Positions 12,513-24,682 of a stretch of DNA of 64,000 nucleotides are shown piece after piece. Origin of the DNA: Malania oleifera (taxonomy: Eukaryota > Streptophyta > Magnoliopsida > Santalales > Ximeniaceae); assembly GCF_029873635.1 (NCBI RefSeq), contig NC_080428.1, positions 61,801,957 through 61,865,956 on the forward strand, read 5' to 3'. The notes beneath the pieces are model-generated. The model saw only the letters and a list, made by a program, of their open reading frames with translations. It had not been told where the DNA came from and made no database searches. The first letter of the stretch is position 1, and each line of letters begins with the position of its first letter. Both the position numbers and the translations under genes were made by a program.

Positions 12513-13887
12513 TTATGTACTATTTATATTAATCAATTAATTAATCGGTTGATTTTTATCTATTTTCAGTATTTTCTGGGACATAGTTAGAGAATTGTTT
12601 AGGATTTTTGATCAACCAAACAAGGAAAAAGAAAATTTCAATCACATTTTCTATTTTACTTGACTTTGATTCTAAAATACTAGACATACCCTTTTGATTT
12701 TGTTTAATTTTTTTTATTTTTTATTTTAATTAACAATTTATTTGATCCAATTTATGCAATGAGAAGTATCCCGTTCTCTATGCTAATTTTTTTTTTTTTA
12801 AATTCTAATTAAGTCGAGAATTTGTAACCTTCAATATAACCAAGCATCTAATTATCTGGATAACATAATTCTAACAAAATCACGAATAGTAAATTGTAAT
12901 ATTGCTATATTACTATGTTATTTATCATTAACCGTTGATTAATCATGTCGACAAATTTTAAAATGAAAGCAATGCAAATGAATTATACCCTTTCTATTTT
13001 TCCATAATTATCATCATTCACAGGTTGAACCCTTTTCATAATTAATGTAAAATAAAAGAATAAAAAATTTAAAAAAATTATTTTCTACCTCTAAACAACC
13101 TCTATATTTTCTCTGCATTTCTAATATGGATGTTAAAAAAAAACAATAACTAATCTTGGAATATTTTTTTTTTAAAATTAAATTATTTTTTCATAAATCA
13201 AATTATTAAGTTAAGCATTCCTATTGGGCAAATTTTAAACAACCAATCATGTCCTTAGATTTTAAATAACTTCAAGATTGTGTTTGGGAGTATGAATTTT
13301 AGATCTTACATTTAAATTTAAATTTAAATTTAAATTTTAATATGATTTTATATTATATTTTATTTCAATTTAAAATAAAAATAAATTCAAGTCTCTATAT
13401 ATTTATAAGGTAAATTAAACTGCCATTCTCAGATAATGTGGGGCCAAAAGATTTAGGTGGGCCCTGATCTTGATCCAACGGCTGCTGGATAAGCGTCAGC
13501 AAAACCAGTCACTAGACAACATATGCCTATTTTGACACCATCTTCCTATACTTTAGTGCCATAACTCAACTTCCTTCTTCTAGCCTTCCGTAGGCTTCTT
13601 TTCTTGCTAGTAGTAGTTATGGTAAGTGGTGTGGCTTTGAACTTTTTCTCCTCTAGCCTTAAAATGTTGCATGCACGGAGAGCAGAAAAATTCTAAAGAG
13701 GGTCAGGAAAAGGGCAAAGGGGGCCCTGGAATTAACGAAGATATATATATATATATATATAAAGGGTGGGGGCTGAAGGCAAAAGGACTGTTTGGTAAGC
13801 ATAAAATAATTAATGGCAGGGCAGGGGGGTTGGGAGGAAGAGCAGGGAATGAGCTTGGCCCCGCAGGGCACAGCAGGAGGGCAGTCC

Positions 13888-15096
13888 ATGAGGGCAAGGT
13901 CCCCTGCGCCCTTCCTGTTAAAGACATACGACCTTCTGGAGGAAGGGGAGGCTCATGGTGGTAGGGATGGTGGTGAAAAGATTGTGACATGGAATGCAGA
14001 AGGAACTGGGTTTGTGGTTTGGTGCCCTGCAGAGTTTTCAGAGATCGTACTCCCCAAATACTTCAAGCATAACAATTTCTCAAGCTTCGTTCGGCAGCTT
14101 AATACCTACGTGAGTTCTCTCTCTCTCTCTCTCTCTGACCCAGAAAAGAGAAATGAAAATACTGGTAAACTTCTGAACCAGGGTCTTTCATCATTGCCTG
14201 GTTCAAAAGTTCTTTTTAGTTTTTTGTGCAAGATGATTTTACCGGTTTAATCAATTAGGCGCCAAGATGCTCAGTGATGGAAAATTCTTTGGTTACTCTC
14301 GGTTAACCCTTTTAAGGTCTGAACTCTGAAGCAACTGCAGATTGTGGAAATTCTTTATCCTGTTGGCTTCCATCATTAAGATCTTTGGACAAATTTTTGT
14401 TACATTCATTCTCATTTTTTGGTTTTTAAAAAAAAATTTTTTGGGGTCAAAAGCCAAATCCTGGATTGGTGAAAGCTGAAAAACATGTTTGTTGATTATT
14501 CCAGAGCTGACTGTTTTCTGTTGACAGTAGTGAGATTAGGTTAGAGGTCTGATCAAGATTGCAAATTCAGGAATTGTGAGCATCTGCAGTCAAAGTATAG
14601 ACCAGAAGATTCAACCCTTCATCTTCTTCTTCTTCTTCTTATTCTTACTCTACGACTTTCTTTTTGTTGATGCTGCAATATTCTCTCATATATGCCTTTC
14701 TTTAGCATTGCGTCATTTAGCTTCTAAATATTCTAGCGCTGCAATTCATAACAGGGATTCAAGAAAGCAGCATCCAAAAGATGGGAGTTCCAGCATGAGA
14801 AGTTCCAGAGAGGGCGCAGGCATCTGCTGGCAGAGATCAGCCGGAAGAAGTGCGAGCCCAGCGTCTTCCCGTCGCACCTAAAACCTTTGGAGGGAAGCCC
14901 AGAGGCCGCCACCGACGATGCTTATCGGGTTTTGCTCATGGAGGAGAACAAGAACTTGAAGAAGGAGAACTTGGAACTGCAAATGCAGATAGCCCACTTC
15001 AAGTCACTAGAGGTGAAATTGCTGGACGGCCTCTCTGAATCCGTATCCAAGAGCAAAGCCAGGAGGGCGTCTCAGGTCCTAGGAGAAAAAAGCTAA
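13888..15096 (+). CDS. Class B heat-stress transcription factor (HSFB5-like), two exons
   Basis: Exon 1 ends at 14109 and exon 2 runs 14755-15096, with a 645-bp GT-AG intron. The protein is a nuclear DNA-binding factor that would recognise heat-shock elements as a trimer. The N-terminal DNA-binding domain ([14 protein letters not shown] ... [16 protein letters not shown] | [12 protein letters not shown]) is complete and split by the intron at the position conserved across plant HSFs. [20 protein letters not shown] follows, then a short heptad oligomerisation region ([20 protein letters not shown]) and a basic KSKARR that may be the nuclear signal. The usual class B LFGV repressor motif is absent and the protein is short (187 residues), which fits HSFB5; HSFB3 is the alternative. 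The start at 13888 gives the usual short N-terminus; in-frame ATGs at 13813 and 13849 would add a low-complexity extension. The intron begins with a (CT)n tract. Confidence 0.88.
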
Positions 15097-15346
15097 AGAG
15101 TATCTGTGCTGGAGACTTTTGTCTTAATGCACTTAAAACTGCATCCAGCATTTTTTTTTTTTTTTATTCCAAATCTAGGTTGATTAACTACCGATATTGA
15201 TATCCAAAAAGTTTATCCATATAGCTAATTAAACTGTTTCTTGAAATTCAATGAGTGAGCATCTAGGAGGAATTTCAAAATGGGTGGCTGCAAATGGCAA
15301 CTAGAATTAAACAATGACACAAAGTTTTGCCCGTCAATTACCTCCC

Positions 15347-15378
<32 letters not shown>

Positions 15379-16172
15379 AAAAAAGCTTTTTGTCACATTA
15401 GGTGTTCTAGTGATAGTCGGTTAATTTATGGTCAGATCTTGCCGTTTTCAAAAATAAAAGGGAAAGCGAAGAAAAAACAGTATATTTGTCATACTAAAAG
15501 TCAAAAGTAGCTTTTATACAAATGTTTTTTTTATGTAATTAATACATAGTCTGTACTCACGAATGTGACATTCTATGACAGATCGCTAATTTTCAAAATT
15601 AGAAACTTTTTATTAATAATGGAACCCTGTAAATGATATGACATTTTTCAAGTATTTATATGCGATCGATGGTTTTCAAACTCTACTTGGAGAGACTACT
15701 CTTCAAAAGTTGCACTAGGAGTCAGTTTTACCTTTAATTTTATATGATAGCAAATGAAATTTTAGAGAGACCCACAAGACAGCATCACATGATCACTACA
15801 AGCTAAAAAGAGGATGATGAGTAGTTTCAGATTTAGGCAAGAGTTTCCACTTGAAAATTCTCCTTAAAGGTTGTTTTCAATGTTAGCATATAACATATTC
15901 TTCTATGTGTGATAACCTACCACATCCCAATGGTAAACCCTATTAAGATTCACTAGTTTCTATCCTTTTTTAGAGGAACCAATGTAAGCTTGTTACATGC
16001 TTACTTGGAGTCCCATTATGTTCCATAGAAATTTTTCAAGAACTTAAAACTTGAGGGTTCATACATGAATGGGAATTAATTGGGGTTCAACTTGTATTTT
16101 ACCAAGTATCAATTAATAGCATTTCTAAAGTGCAAATTTTTAGCAAAAGGCCTCTATAGCTCCACAATAATT
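15097..16172. other. Region downstream of the HSF gene
   Basis: It holds the presumed 3' UTR and AT-rich spacer. A striking C-run (about 15343-15368) is followed by an A-run (to about 15384), a site prone to slippage and sequencing error. No gene or bounded repeat was recognised. Confidence 0.45.
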
Positions 16173-16631
16173 CCAATTTGGGTGATGGTAATTACAAGAG
16201 TTTAATACTAAATAAGCTACTTGAGTTCAAGAAAAATTCTTAGAAGGACAAAAGTAAAAATTAATAAAGATAAAATTCAATGGTGGTTTTTGTCCACTCT
16301 CCCACCCTATTTTTCTAACTATCAAATAAGAAATGTTTATAATAATTCAAAGGTAAGCTGCCTAAGCATTCTTATTCAAAGGGGAATACCCTCAAAGAAA
16401 GTTATGCAACCCTTCCAACATAAAATACTTTTCTCATCTATCCTTAATTAAATTTCTAATTTAAGCATGAAAAGTTTATCTTAAAATCTAACTCTAGGTT
16501 ACCTCATCTTTTTTGTTTATAGAGAAAAAAATCAAGTGAGGCTCTAACCAAGACCAACATATTATACTTCCACTAATAAGATTCATTTTGACAGAAACCC
16601 TAAAAAAAATGAAACTCATCAAAGTAAAAAA

Positions 16632-16996
16632 TGATGTAAAATGGAAGAAAAAAACGATAAATTTTTAAAAAAAAAGGGAAACAAAGTTGGTTTGAAAACT
16701 CTACTACTTCATTGATAAGGAAATGACCATTATATAGGTTAAAAACAAAAAGTTACAAGCACAAAAATAGGCACCACTAATATCATGCTAAACAACTTTT
16801 AGGCACCACTAACATCATGCTAAACAACTTCTAGGCACCACTAACATCATGCTACCACTAACATCATGTTAAACAACTCCTAGGCACCACTAACATCATG
16901 CTAAACAACTTCTAGGCACCACTAACATCATGCTAATTAACTCCTAGAAACTAGGTAGAAAATAAAACACGTTTGCTGCAATTAATTTATTTAACA
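16632..16996 (-). repeat. Copia-B left LTR (3' LTR)
   Basis: The plus strand begins TGATGTAAAATGG and ends TTTAACA. Positions 16769-16950 hold about six copies, one truncated, of a ~31-bp tandem unit containing 'ggcaccactaacatcatgct'. The right LTR carries fewer copies, so unit number has changed since insertion. Confidence 0.8.
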
Positions 16997-17922
16997 AACC
17001 CTCCCTTAAACTGATGTTCCATATATAACATCAGTTTAATAAGACTTAAACTTTAAAGCGTCATCTCTCAGATAAAGTCCTTTGAACTGCAAACACCAAG
17101 TAACTCCTTGAGCTTCTGAAACGCTGGAAATTTGAGAGGCTTTGTTAAAATATCAGCAATCTGGTCTTCACTTCTGTAGTAAACCAGATTAATAACTCCA
17201 TCATTTGTGAGATCTCTTAAGAAATGATACTTCACATCTATATGCTTGCTTTGACCATGTAGAACAGGATTCTTTGAGAGCTTTATCGCTGAATTGTTAT
17301 CACAGTAAATGAGTGTATGCCCATCTTCTTTGAACTGCAGCTCTTCAAGAATCTTCTTCAGTCAACTAGCTTGACAAGCACAAGATATTGCTGCAACAAA
17401 TTCAGCTTCAGTGGTTGACAATATGACGATTGGCTACTTATTTGATGACTATGAAACAACTCATGTCCCCAACATGAAAACATACCCAGATGTGCTTTTA
17501 CGATCATCAGAATCTCCTGCATAATCATTATCTGTAAAGCCAAACAAATCTGAATTTTCTCCCTTTTTGAAGAACAACCCAAACTCCTTAGTACCTTGCA
17601 AGTACCTAAGAATTCTTTTTGCAGCCAAAAGATGAATGTCTATTGGACACTCCATGTATCTACTAATGACACTTACAGCATGCATTATATCAGGCCTTGT
17701 TGCAGTCAAATACATTAAGCTCCCCACAATCTACTCGTAAAGAGTACTGTTAACCTTCTTTCCTCCATCATCTTTGCTTAGCTTCAAACCAAACTCAGAT
17801 GGTGTATTCATAGGATTACAATCCTTCACCTGAAACTTGTCCAAGATTTCTCTCACATATTTCTATTGAGAAATAAGAATGTCGGTAGAAGACCGCAACA
17901 CTTCTATGCCAAGAAAGTAATG

Positions 17923-18702
17923 TGTTAATTTAGGTGTAATCCCAAGAAGGGGGGTGAATTGGGTATTTTAAAATCTTTCAGATTATTTACCAATTAATCC
18001 TTATTTCTATATTTACCAAATTAATTGTAGGGGTTTGAGGCTGATTTAAATTATTATATCAATGAATTATTTTTACCCAATTAAGTGTGTGTGGGGTTAT
18101 TCAACATACACACATGCAAGAAAGATAATGAAATGTGATGTTGAAAGTAAAAAGAGTAAAGGAAGAGAGAAGGCAAATACAATTTTTACAAGGTTCAGCC
18201 AACTAGGCCTACGTCCTCGCTTTGAGCAACCCACTCAAGGATTCCACTAAATCCTTGCTCCTTTAACCGGGACAAAGCTTCCCTTACATCCGCTGCTTAC
18301 AAGATGCATAGCTTCCTCCTCACCCGGTTCACAACCTAAACTGTGATTACAATATATAATGTCAAATCTGCAAAACAACTCAAGATTCGCTTCTAAAAAA
18401 GTTAGTGAGTACAATTGAAAACCTAACACATATCCATATGATGAAACTTGAAGCTCAGTATGAATGTAACGGTACAATCGTTAGATGAATGATATGCTTC
18501 AACACAAATTCCCTTTTATCAAATCTCCTAAGTAATGATATAAGTAAAAGCTTTGGAGAAAATAGGATTCTACTTCAACTTGCTAAATGCACAAATATCA
18601 AATGTGAACTTATCAAAAGATTTGTCTTGAATATTATAACGATCAAAATCAATAAGGTGTCTTCCAAATATTCAACCACAATATGATCTTTGTAATATGC
18701 AA

Positions 18703-18744
<42 letters not shown>

Positions 18745-20153
18745 TATACGTTTTCCAAAGATCAAAAACCTAATATACTATTTTTCATAAAATATCCCAC
18801 AATAGTATATATAGCTATGAACCCTATGGATATTTAATCAAGTGGTTTTGTAATATCGAAAATAGTGAATCTTTAAATGAATACACACTTGAATCAAAAA
18901 TATTTAATCAATGCCTAAACTTTTCTCAAGTAGTAATCCTGTCAACACAATCTATACATATATTAATACACACAAGATCAATCTCTTAAATAATATGCAA
19001 TAATATATCTTGAGATGAACAACACTTTGAGAAAAGGTATTAACACACAAACCGATTTACCAAACCTTAATACCAAGTTGAATGCACAACAATCACACGA
19101 ATGTCTTTTGAAGATCAATGTAGCTTTAGCTCAAATTTGAAGTATTAGATTTGAAATCCCAATCAAAAACTCAGCAATGTAATCTCCCAAGTTGTGCTAA
19201 TCATTCAATATGTTCAATCGTATGCCAAAAAATCGTTCTCTTTTCTCTTCTTGTTTTTCTTCTTTCTCTCCTCTAGGGCACTAGGGTTTAGATGTTGATT
19301 ATATGGCTAAGCTAGCCCTTAAAATGAATCTCAACCATTGGAACAAAAAATAACTCTCGTGTTCTCTCATTAAAAATCAAAATTTTTAATCTTCCCGTAA
19401 GTTAAGACGACTAAGGGTTAAGGCTCAGACGACTGAAGTCCCTTAGAGCTTCGAAAAATTTAACCTGGACACAGGGTCAGACGACTGAAGTTGGGGTTAT
19501 TCTTCTGAAGTGTTGGGTTCAAACGATTGAAGTCTGAGTTCAGTCTTCTAATGTACTTCTGTCAGGTTCTATGTTTCACCATTAATTCTTCAGAAGACTG
19601 AACTTAATCTTCGGTCTTTTGAAGAAAATCTTCAGACGACTAAGCTTAACTTTGGTCTTCTGAAGTTAAATCTTCAGACGACTGAACGTGGAGTTCAATC
19701 TTCTAAACTATTCATTTCCTGGATTTTTATCTTTTACTCTCAAAAATCTTCTTTGTTATCTTTCTTCGCTCTTTTATAAAATATTTTTCAGGGTTCCAAA
19801 AATATCTCTAAGTCCATAAATGTCCCCAAATGATGTTCATGAGATGCATGAGTCCTAAGGTCAGTCTAAGGTATATTTTGAGTCTCAAATTAAATCAAAG
19901 AAATATGTGAATACATTAGTTCTAAATACTCATTCCCAAGACGTTCTTGAACATGCCGCTTGCATCTTCATTCTTCTACTCTTTTAGGTCCATGGATTGT
20001 GTCAAGTTGTGTATGCTTTAATCTTCATGGCTTCCATGACTTGTTATCCTTCCGTGTATGCTAAATATTGTTTATGCTCACAATCTCAATGCACAGATCA
20101 AATACCAAGTGATTTTTCATTATCAAAATCGGATTTGACTCATGGAGTCAACA
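17923..20153 (-). mobile_element. Solo LTR, 2.2 kb, TSD TAATG, inside Copia-B
   Basis: The element runs from TGTTAATTTAGG to GGAGTCAACA and is bounded by TAATG at 17918-17922 and 20154-20158. It interrupts Copia-B between its reverse transcriptase and RNase H: coding for MLHY on the right side continues with FLGIEV on the left. No internal coding region is present, so it is a solo LTR that looks whole. On the minus strand it starts TGTTGACTCC and ends in the 'caattcaccccccttcttgg' type of sequence common at the 3' end of long plant LTRs. At 19405-19690 about seven copies of a TTCAGACGACTGAA-like motif occur. A (TA)n tract lies at 18711-18735. Confidence 0.87.
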
Positions 20154-21869
20154 TAATGTAGCATGCCAAGATCGGACATTTCAAATTCAGCCATCATGGA
20201 TTTCTTAAAGCTTCCAAACATGGTTATATTGCTTCCAATATAAATTAGATCATCTACATATAAGCAAACAATGAACATTTTCCCTCCATGCTCAACTTTT
20301 TTGAAAAGTGTATGTTCATAAGGACATTTTTTAAATCCTTTCAAAAAATAAGTTTCTATACAATTATACCAAGCTCGTGGAGCTTGTTTTAATCCATATA
20401 GACCCTTCTTTAGTCTATACACTTTATGCTCGTTTCCAGATTTCACATAACTAGGAGGTTGATCGATAAATACCACTTCCTTCAAATCTCCAAGGAGAAA
20501 TGCCGAATTCACGTCCAGTTGAAAGATAGGTCGCGAGTTTTGAGCTGCTAATGCAATCACCAATCTGATTGTGTCATGTTTGGCAACTGGAGTAAAGACT
20601 TCTTTATAATCAACACCACACTCTTGCTTATAGCCCTTGGCCACCAAGTGTGCCTTGTACTTGTCTACTTCACTATTCTCCTTCAACTTTGTCTTGTAAA
20701 CCCACTTCACGCCAAATGTTTTGTGCCCTTTTGGAAAATCAAATAACTCCCAAGTGTCATTCTTTTCAATGGCTACAATTTCAGCATCCATTGTAATGCC
20801 CCGAACCCCTCGCAGGCTTGGGGTGCTACTTTAGTGACGTCTGATTACCAGATACCATCTCATAATATAAAACATGTAGCGAAATAAATAAAACATTATC
20901 CATAATCTATCACCAGAGTCTAACCATCAACATACATCAAGGTCTTTCCATTCTCATATTACATCTCAAACTAACAAGTCAACTAACTTGGTCCATGCGA
21001 CCATAATACAAGCCCAGAGGCTTACAACATAAACTACTCACATTTGAGTTCTTGAAGACACTCCCAAAAAAAAAAAAAAAAACTATACTAGTCTCCACCC
21101 CCTCCTTCTGCTAAATTCGATCTCTTGGATTCCCTTAAAAGATATGTTGTATAACGGGGTGAGACACCTCTCAGTAAGAAAGATTAAATTAATAACAGTG
21201 TGTGGTTAACATGCGCTTCAGTCTACATAGAATCATATATCTCTCTTTTAATTGAAAATAGTATGTATACTCATTACTCATTTCTCATAGTATAAATCAG
21301 TACTAAAAATAATTACCTCTTTTACATGAACATACAGATATACATAAAAGACTCTCCCTGGAACAAAACTCCATGTATAAACCCCCATTGTCAGGGTTGT
21401 ATTGCCCGAAGGCTGGACTAAAACTTAGGGGATCAACTCAAACCAAGTCACTCCCTGCTATCTTCATCTGCAGGCTTCCACAACTTGCTTGCGGGTCTGA
21501 TTGCCTTACCACTTCCTGGTACGTACTTCTAGGGAAGGTAACACCTCTACATGGGTCAATCGATTGAACCACCCAATACTACTTTCGAGTAAAGTGTGGG
21601 CGCACACAGTCAACTGGTGAAACTCTCTCTAGCAATAGTACCATGCTCATAACAACTAGGTCCTCAGGGTTCCTAGAGCAAATCATGCAATTTAAGTAAT
21701 TAAAATTGTACTTTAAACTCATTTCACATAAATTCTGTTATTTTACAAACCCCATCCTCGCGCCCTTTAATACAAACTTGGCATCGGTCCTCTATTACAA
21801 CTCGGCTCTCAGCTGCTGGATAAAACTCCGGCCCTTGGCCATCTAGTAAAACTCAGCCCTTGGCCATCT

Positions 21870-23138
21870 AGAGTCCGACTCTCTAAAAGATATCTCTATG
21901 CTTAGCCAATGATCCAAACACCTTGGAATCGTAAAAAATACTACAAGAATACAAAAGAGTAGTTGCGTACAAGAGCACTCTCAAATAGAGTAGATTAATA
22001 CAAATTCAGCACTATGTAAATATGAAATATAATTGAAGCTCAAGTGTAGAGATCACCAAGGGTTCTTTTGTGATTGAGAAAACTCAGTATGAGAACTGTA
22101 GATTGATGTTTCAGTTGCAATTCAGATGATTTCCCACAGCAAGAGTATGAGCAATAGAGAACTATGAGAGAGATTGAGAGTTTTAATGCAAGTGTGCTGT
22201 GTAAATTCTTGGTTATTAGTTTCTTAGGATTAAGGGAATATTTATAGGCTTTTTAGGATTAGTTTCCTTATTCCCCAAGTTACTTGGAGTGTCCACCAAG
22301 TTTTTATAACGTTCATAATTGAAAAACTGATTTTTAGAAATTTCCCGTTAAGTTTAAAAATTCAAATTCTCGTGGAGTCAGTCAGTTGGACAGGAGACTG
22401 GGTAAGCAATTTTCACAGGGTCAATCAGCTGGACAGGCGGCTATGGCCTTTCTATCTACCAGAAATAAATTCAATTAATTTTTTAGTCGGCTGGCTCGAT
22501 ATAATTCAAAAATGTCAGTCAGTTGGGTGTGTCAGTCAGCTTACTGATCTCAGTGCAAACTGACAGTTGGCTGGGCAGTTATTCATTCTGATGTTTTTCT
22601 ATCAGTGGGCTGAGTAAACCCAATGTAATCTGGTTAATCAGCTGACCAGTCATTTTTCTGGTTTTTTATTTTTAGTTTTTCAAAATTAGTTTTGCTCTTA
22701 TGCTTTGATTTTTCATAAAACATTTTTCAGGTTGTTAAAATAGGTCTCTAAGTCCATAAATATCCCCTAAAGAGCTTCAGCAATATTTCAAAAGATATTT
22801 AAAATATGAAGCACTTACATAAAGACTTCTAAGCCATTTATCATTCCTAAACACTTAAGTCTTCATGCTTTGGTCTGCTACTTATCTTCGAGCTTTAAAA
22901 TACTTTGAGCTTTTCATCAAGTTCTCTTTAATATCTATGCTCTCATGATCTTCAAGCTTTATTCTTTGAATCCATGTTATTTAAGCTTCATATGATCATC
23001 CTTTTTTCAAGTATAAGCTTGCAATGGATCCTTGGCCTTGCATTTACATGCTTGATCCTTATAACTCCTGAAGTATCATTACTCAACTAAATATGTTAAG
23101 TTTCACTTGTTTGTTAGCATCAAAACAAGATGTTAAGT
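21870..23138 (-). mobile_element. LTR fragment related to the 17923-20153 solo LTR
   Basis: On the minus strand this piece starts TGTTGGCCTTACAAG (23138) and shares phrases with the solo LTR, for example 'aagtccataaat' with its neighbours (22750 and 19811). It lies between the partial left LTR of the Gypsy relic and its gag. The left limit is approximate and no TSD was found. A cluster of GTCAGTCAGCTGGAC-like motifs lies at 22377-22660, at the same place in the LTR where its relative has a different motif. Confidence 0.6.
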
Positions 23139-24682
23139 CTTGTAAGGCCAACACTTTGCATCACCCAGCGTTAATGAGTACACCTGCGCCTATGCGGTGC
23201 CCCCTGGTGACTACCTCTGGTTGCCTGACTACCTACCCCATACTACTGTTGTGGAGGCGCGTAGTTCAATACGGTGCGACAATCCCACACCTGATGTCCT
23301 GCACTACTGCATTGGTAGCAGCCCGTAAAACCAATTTTGCACTCACCCGAATGCTTCCTATGGCATTTGGGACAAGTAAAGCGCTGAGAATTCTCCTGAA
23401 GGGCTCGAGGTCCCATCACCTATCACTGGCCCGACAAACTACCAGACTGCTTCCATGAGCTTTGAATGGTGCTGAGCTGAAAACTCTAAGGCAAGGGCCT
23501 CTTCTTCTGATTTGCCTCTCTCTCCCCCTCCTGAATGCTGGCCTCCACCACAATGGCTCTGTCCACTAGCTCAGTAAAGCTCTGAGCCAATAACGCCGCC
23601 ACCTGCGTGTGCATTGCCTGCCTCTACCCCCTTTTAAACATCTGAGCCTTCTTTGGCTCATCCAAGACCATATGTGGAGCAAATTGGGATAGCTTCACAA
23701 ATCGGACCGCATACTATTGTACAGTTTCGGGCCCCTGGGTCAGATGTAAGAACTCCTCAGCCTTCGCCTCTCGGGTGGCAATGGGGAAATATCTACTAAA
23801 GAAGATTTCCCTTAAACAACTCCAGGTAATAGATACATACCCTAGACATTGTTCCTCCACCAGCCTAACCGATCTCCACCACCTCTTTGCCTCCCCCATC
23901 AGCTTGAAGGTGGAAAACCGAACCTTCTGCTCCTCTGTGCATTCTAGCACACCCAGTAGCTCCTCTATCTCCTAAACTCAATCCTCCGCTGCAATCAGGT
24001 TTGGCCCTCCTGAAAACGCTGGTGGATTCGTTTGGGTGAACTACTGGAACGTGCAGCTTCTGTCAGCCGCTAGCTGATCTTGCTCTCTGGAATCCCTCTG
24101 GGTTTCCTTCCTAGCCTGTCGTGCTATACTGCGTAGTACTATCGAAGCATCAGCATCGTCCTCACTGGAAGTGTCCACATGGTTATCTCCCTTGACATCC
24201 ACATCTTCTCCCCTAGAGTCCATCCTGTAAACGGAGTAGAAATCAACTCAATACTCCATTTTTATCGTATGGAACACAATTGTTGGATGAAGAAATACCA
24301 TAACATGTAAACTCTCAATTTTTAAAGAACGAATCAAGCAATCCTAACACAAAATCGTCAACGGTTTGCCATCTGCAAACCATCTCTCTAATACCTACTC
24401 CGGGACAATTACATACTCACTTAACCTGACGTTTCAACTTAGATTCCGAGTTTCAGCCCCTCAACCTCGAAATGAAACCATCGATGGATTTACCATGGTT
24501 TTCTTGAAATCATCATTTCAGGAAAAGCACAGAAGACCGTCGAAGGAAATCCGCCTCTAGGCCTCCATTCTAAAACCCGTCTAACTTACTAACTCATATC
24601 CTCATCTCATCTCAACCTATACTCTGGTAATCCTTAACCGTCTAAGTCTACAAAATCTAGCAAACTTGGCTCTGATACCACC

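Larger units (their letters stand above)
10982..13812. other. Intergenic region upstream of the HSF gene
   Basis: The 2.8-kb region is AT-rich with many T and A runs. No gene could be supported. It contains a G-rich tract (11304-11395), a weak SINE-like unit (12355-12512) and, near the gene, a ~20-bp (TA)n microsatellite at 13740-13760. The last few hundred bases are the presumed HSF promoter and 5' leader. I saw no convincing extended heat-shock element there. Confidence 0.5.

Noticed and set aside
13703-13990. Proline-rich open frame antisense to HSF exon 1
   Set aside because: It is the mirror of a GC-rich exon and contains the translated TA microsatellite; no similarity.
15343-15384. C-run followed by A-run as a possible functional i-motif
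   Set aside because: A homopolymer junction of this sort is also a common sequencing or slippage product; no further support.
16769-16950. Regularly spaced ~31-bp repeats resembling a CRISPR array
   Set aside because: The repeats are directly adjacent with no unique spacers, lie inside a plant LTR and recur in the partner LTR.
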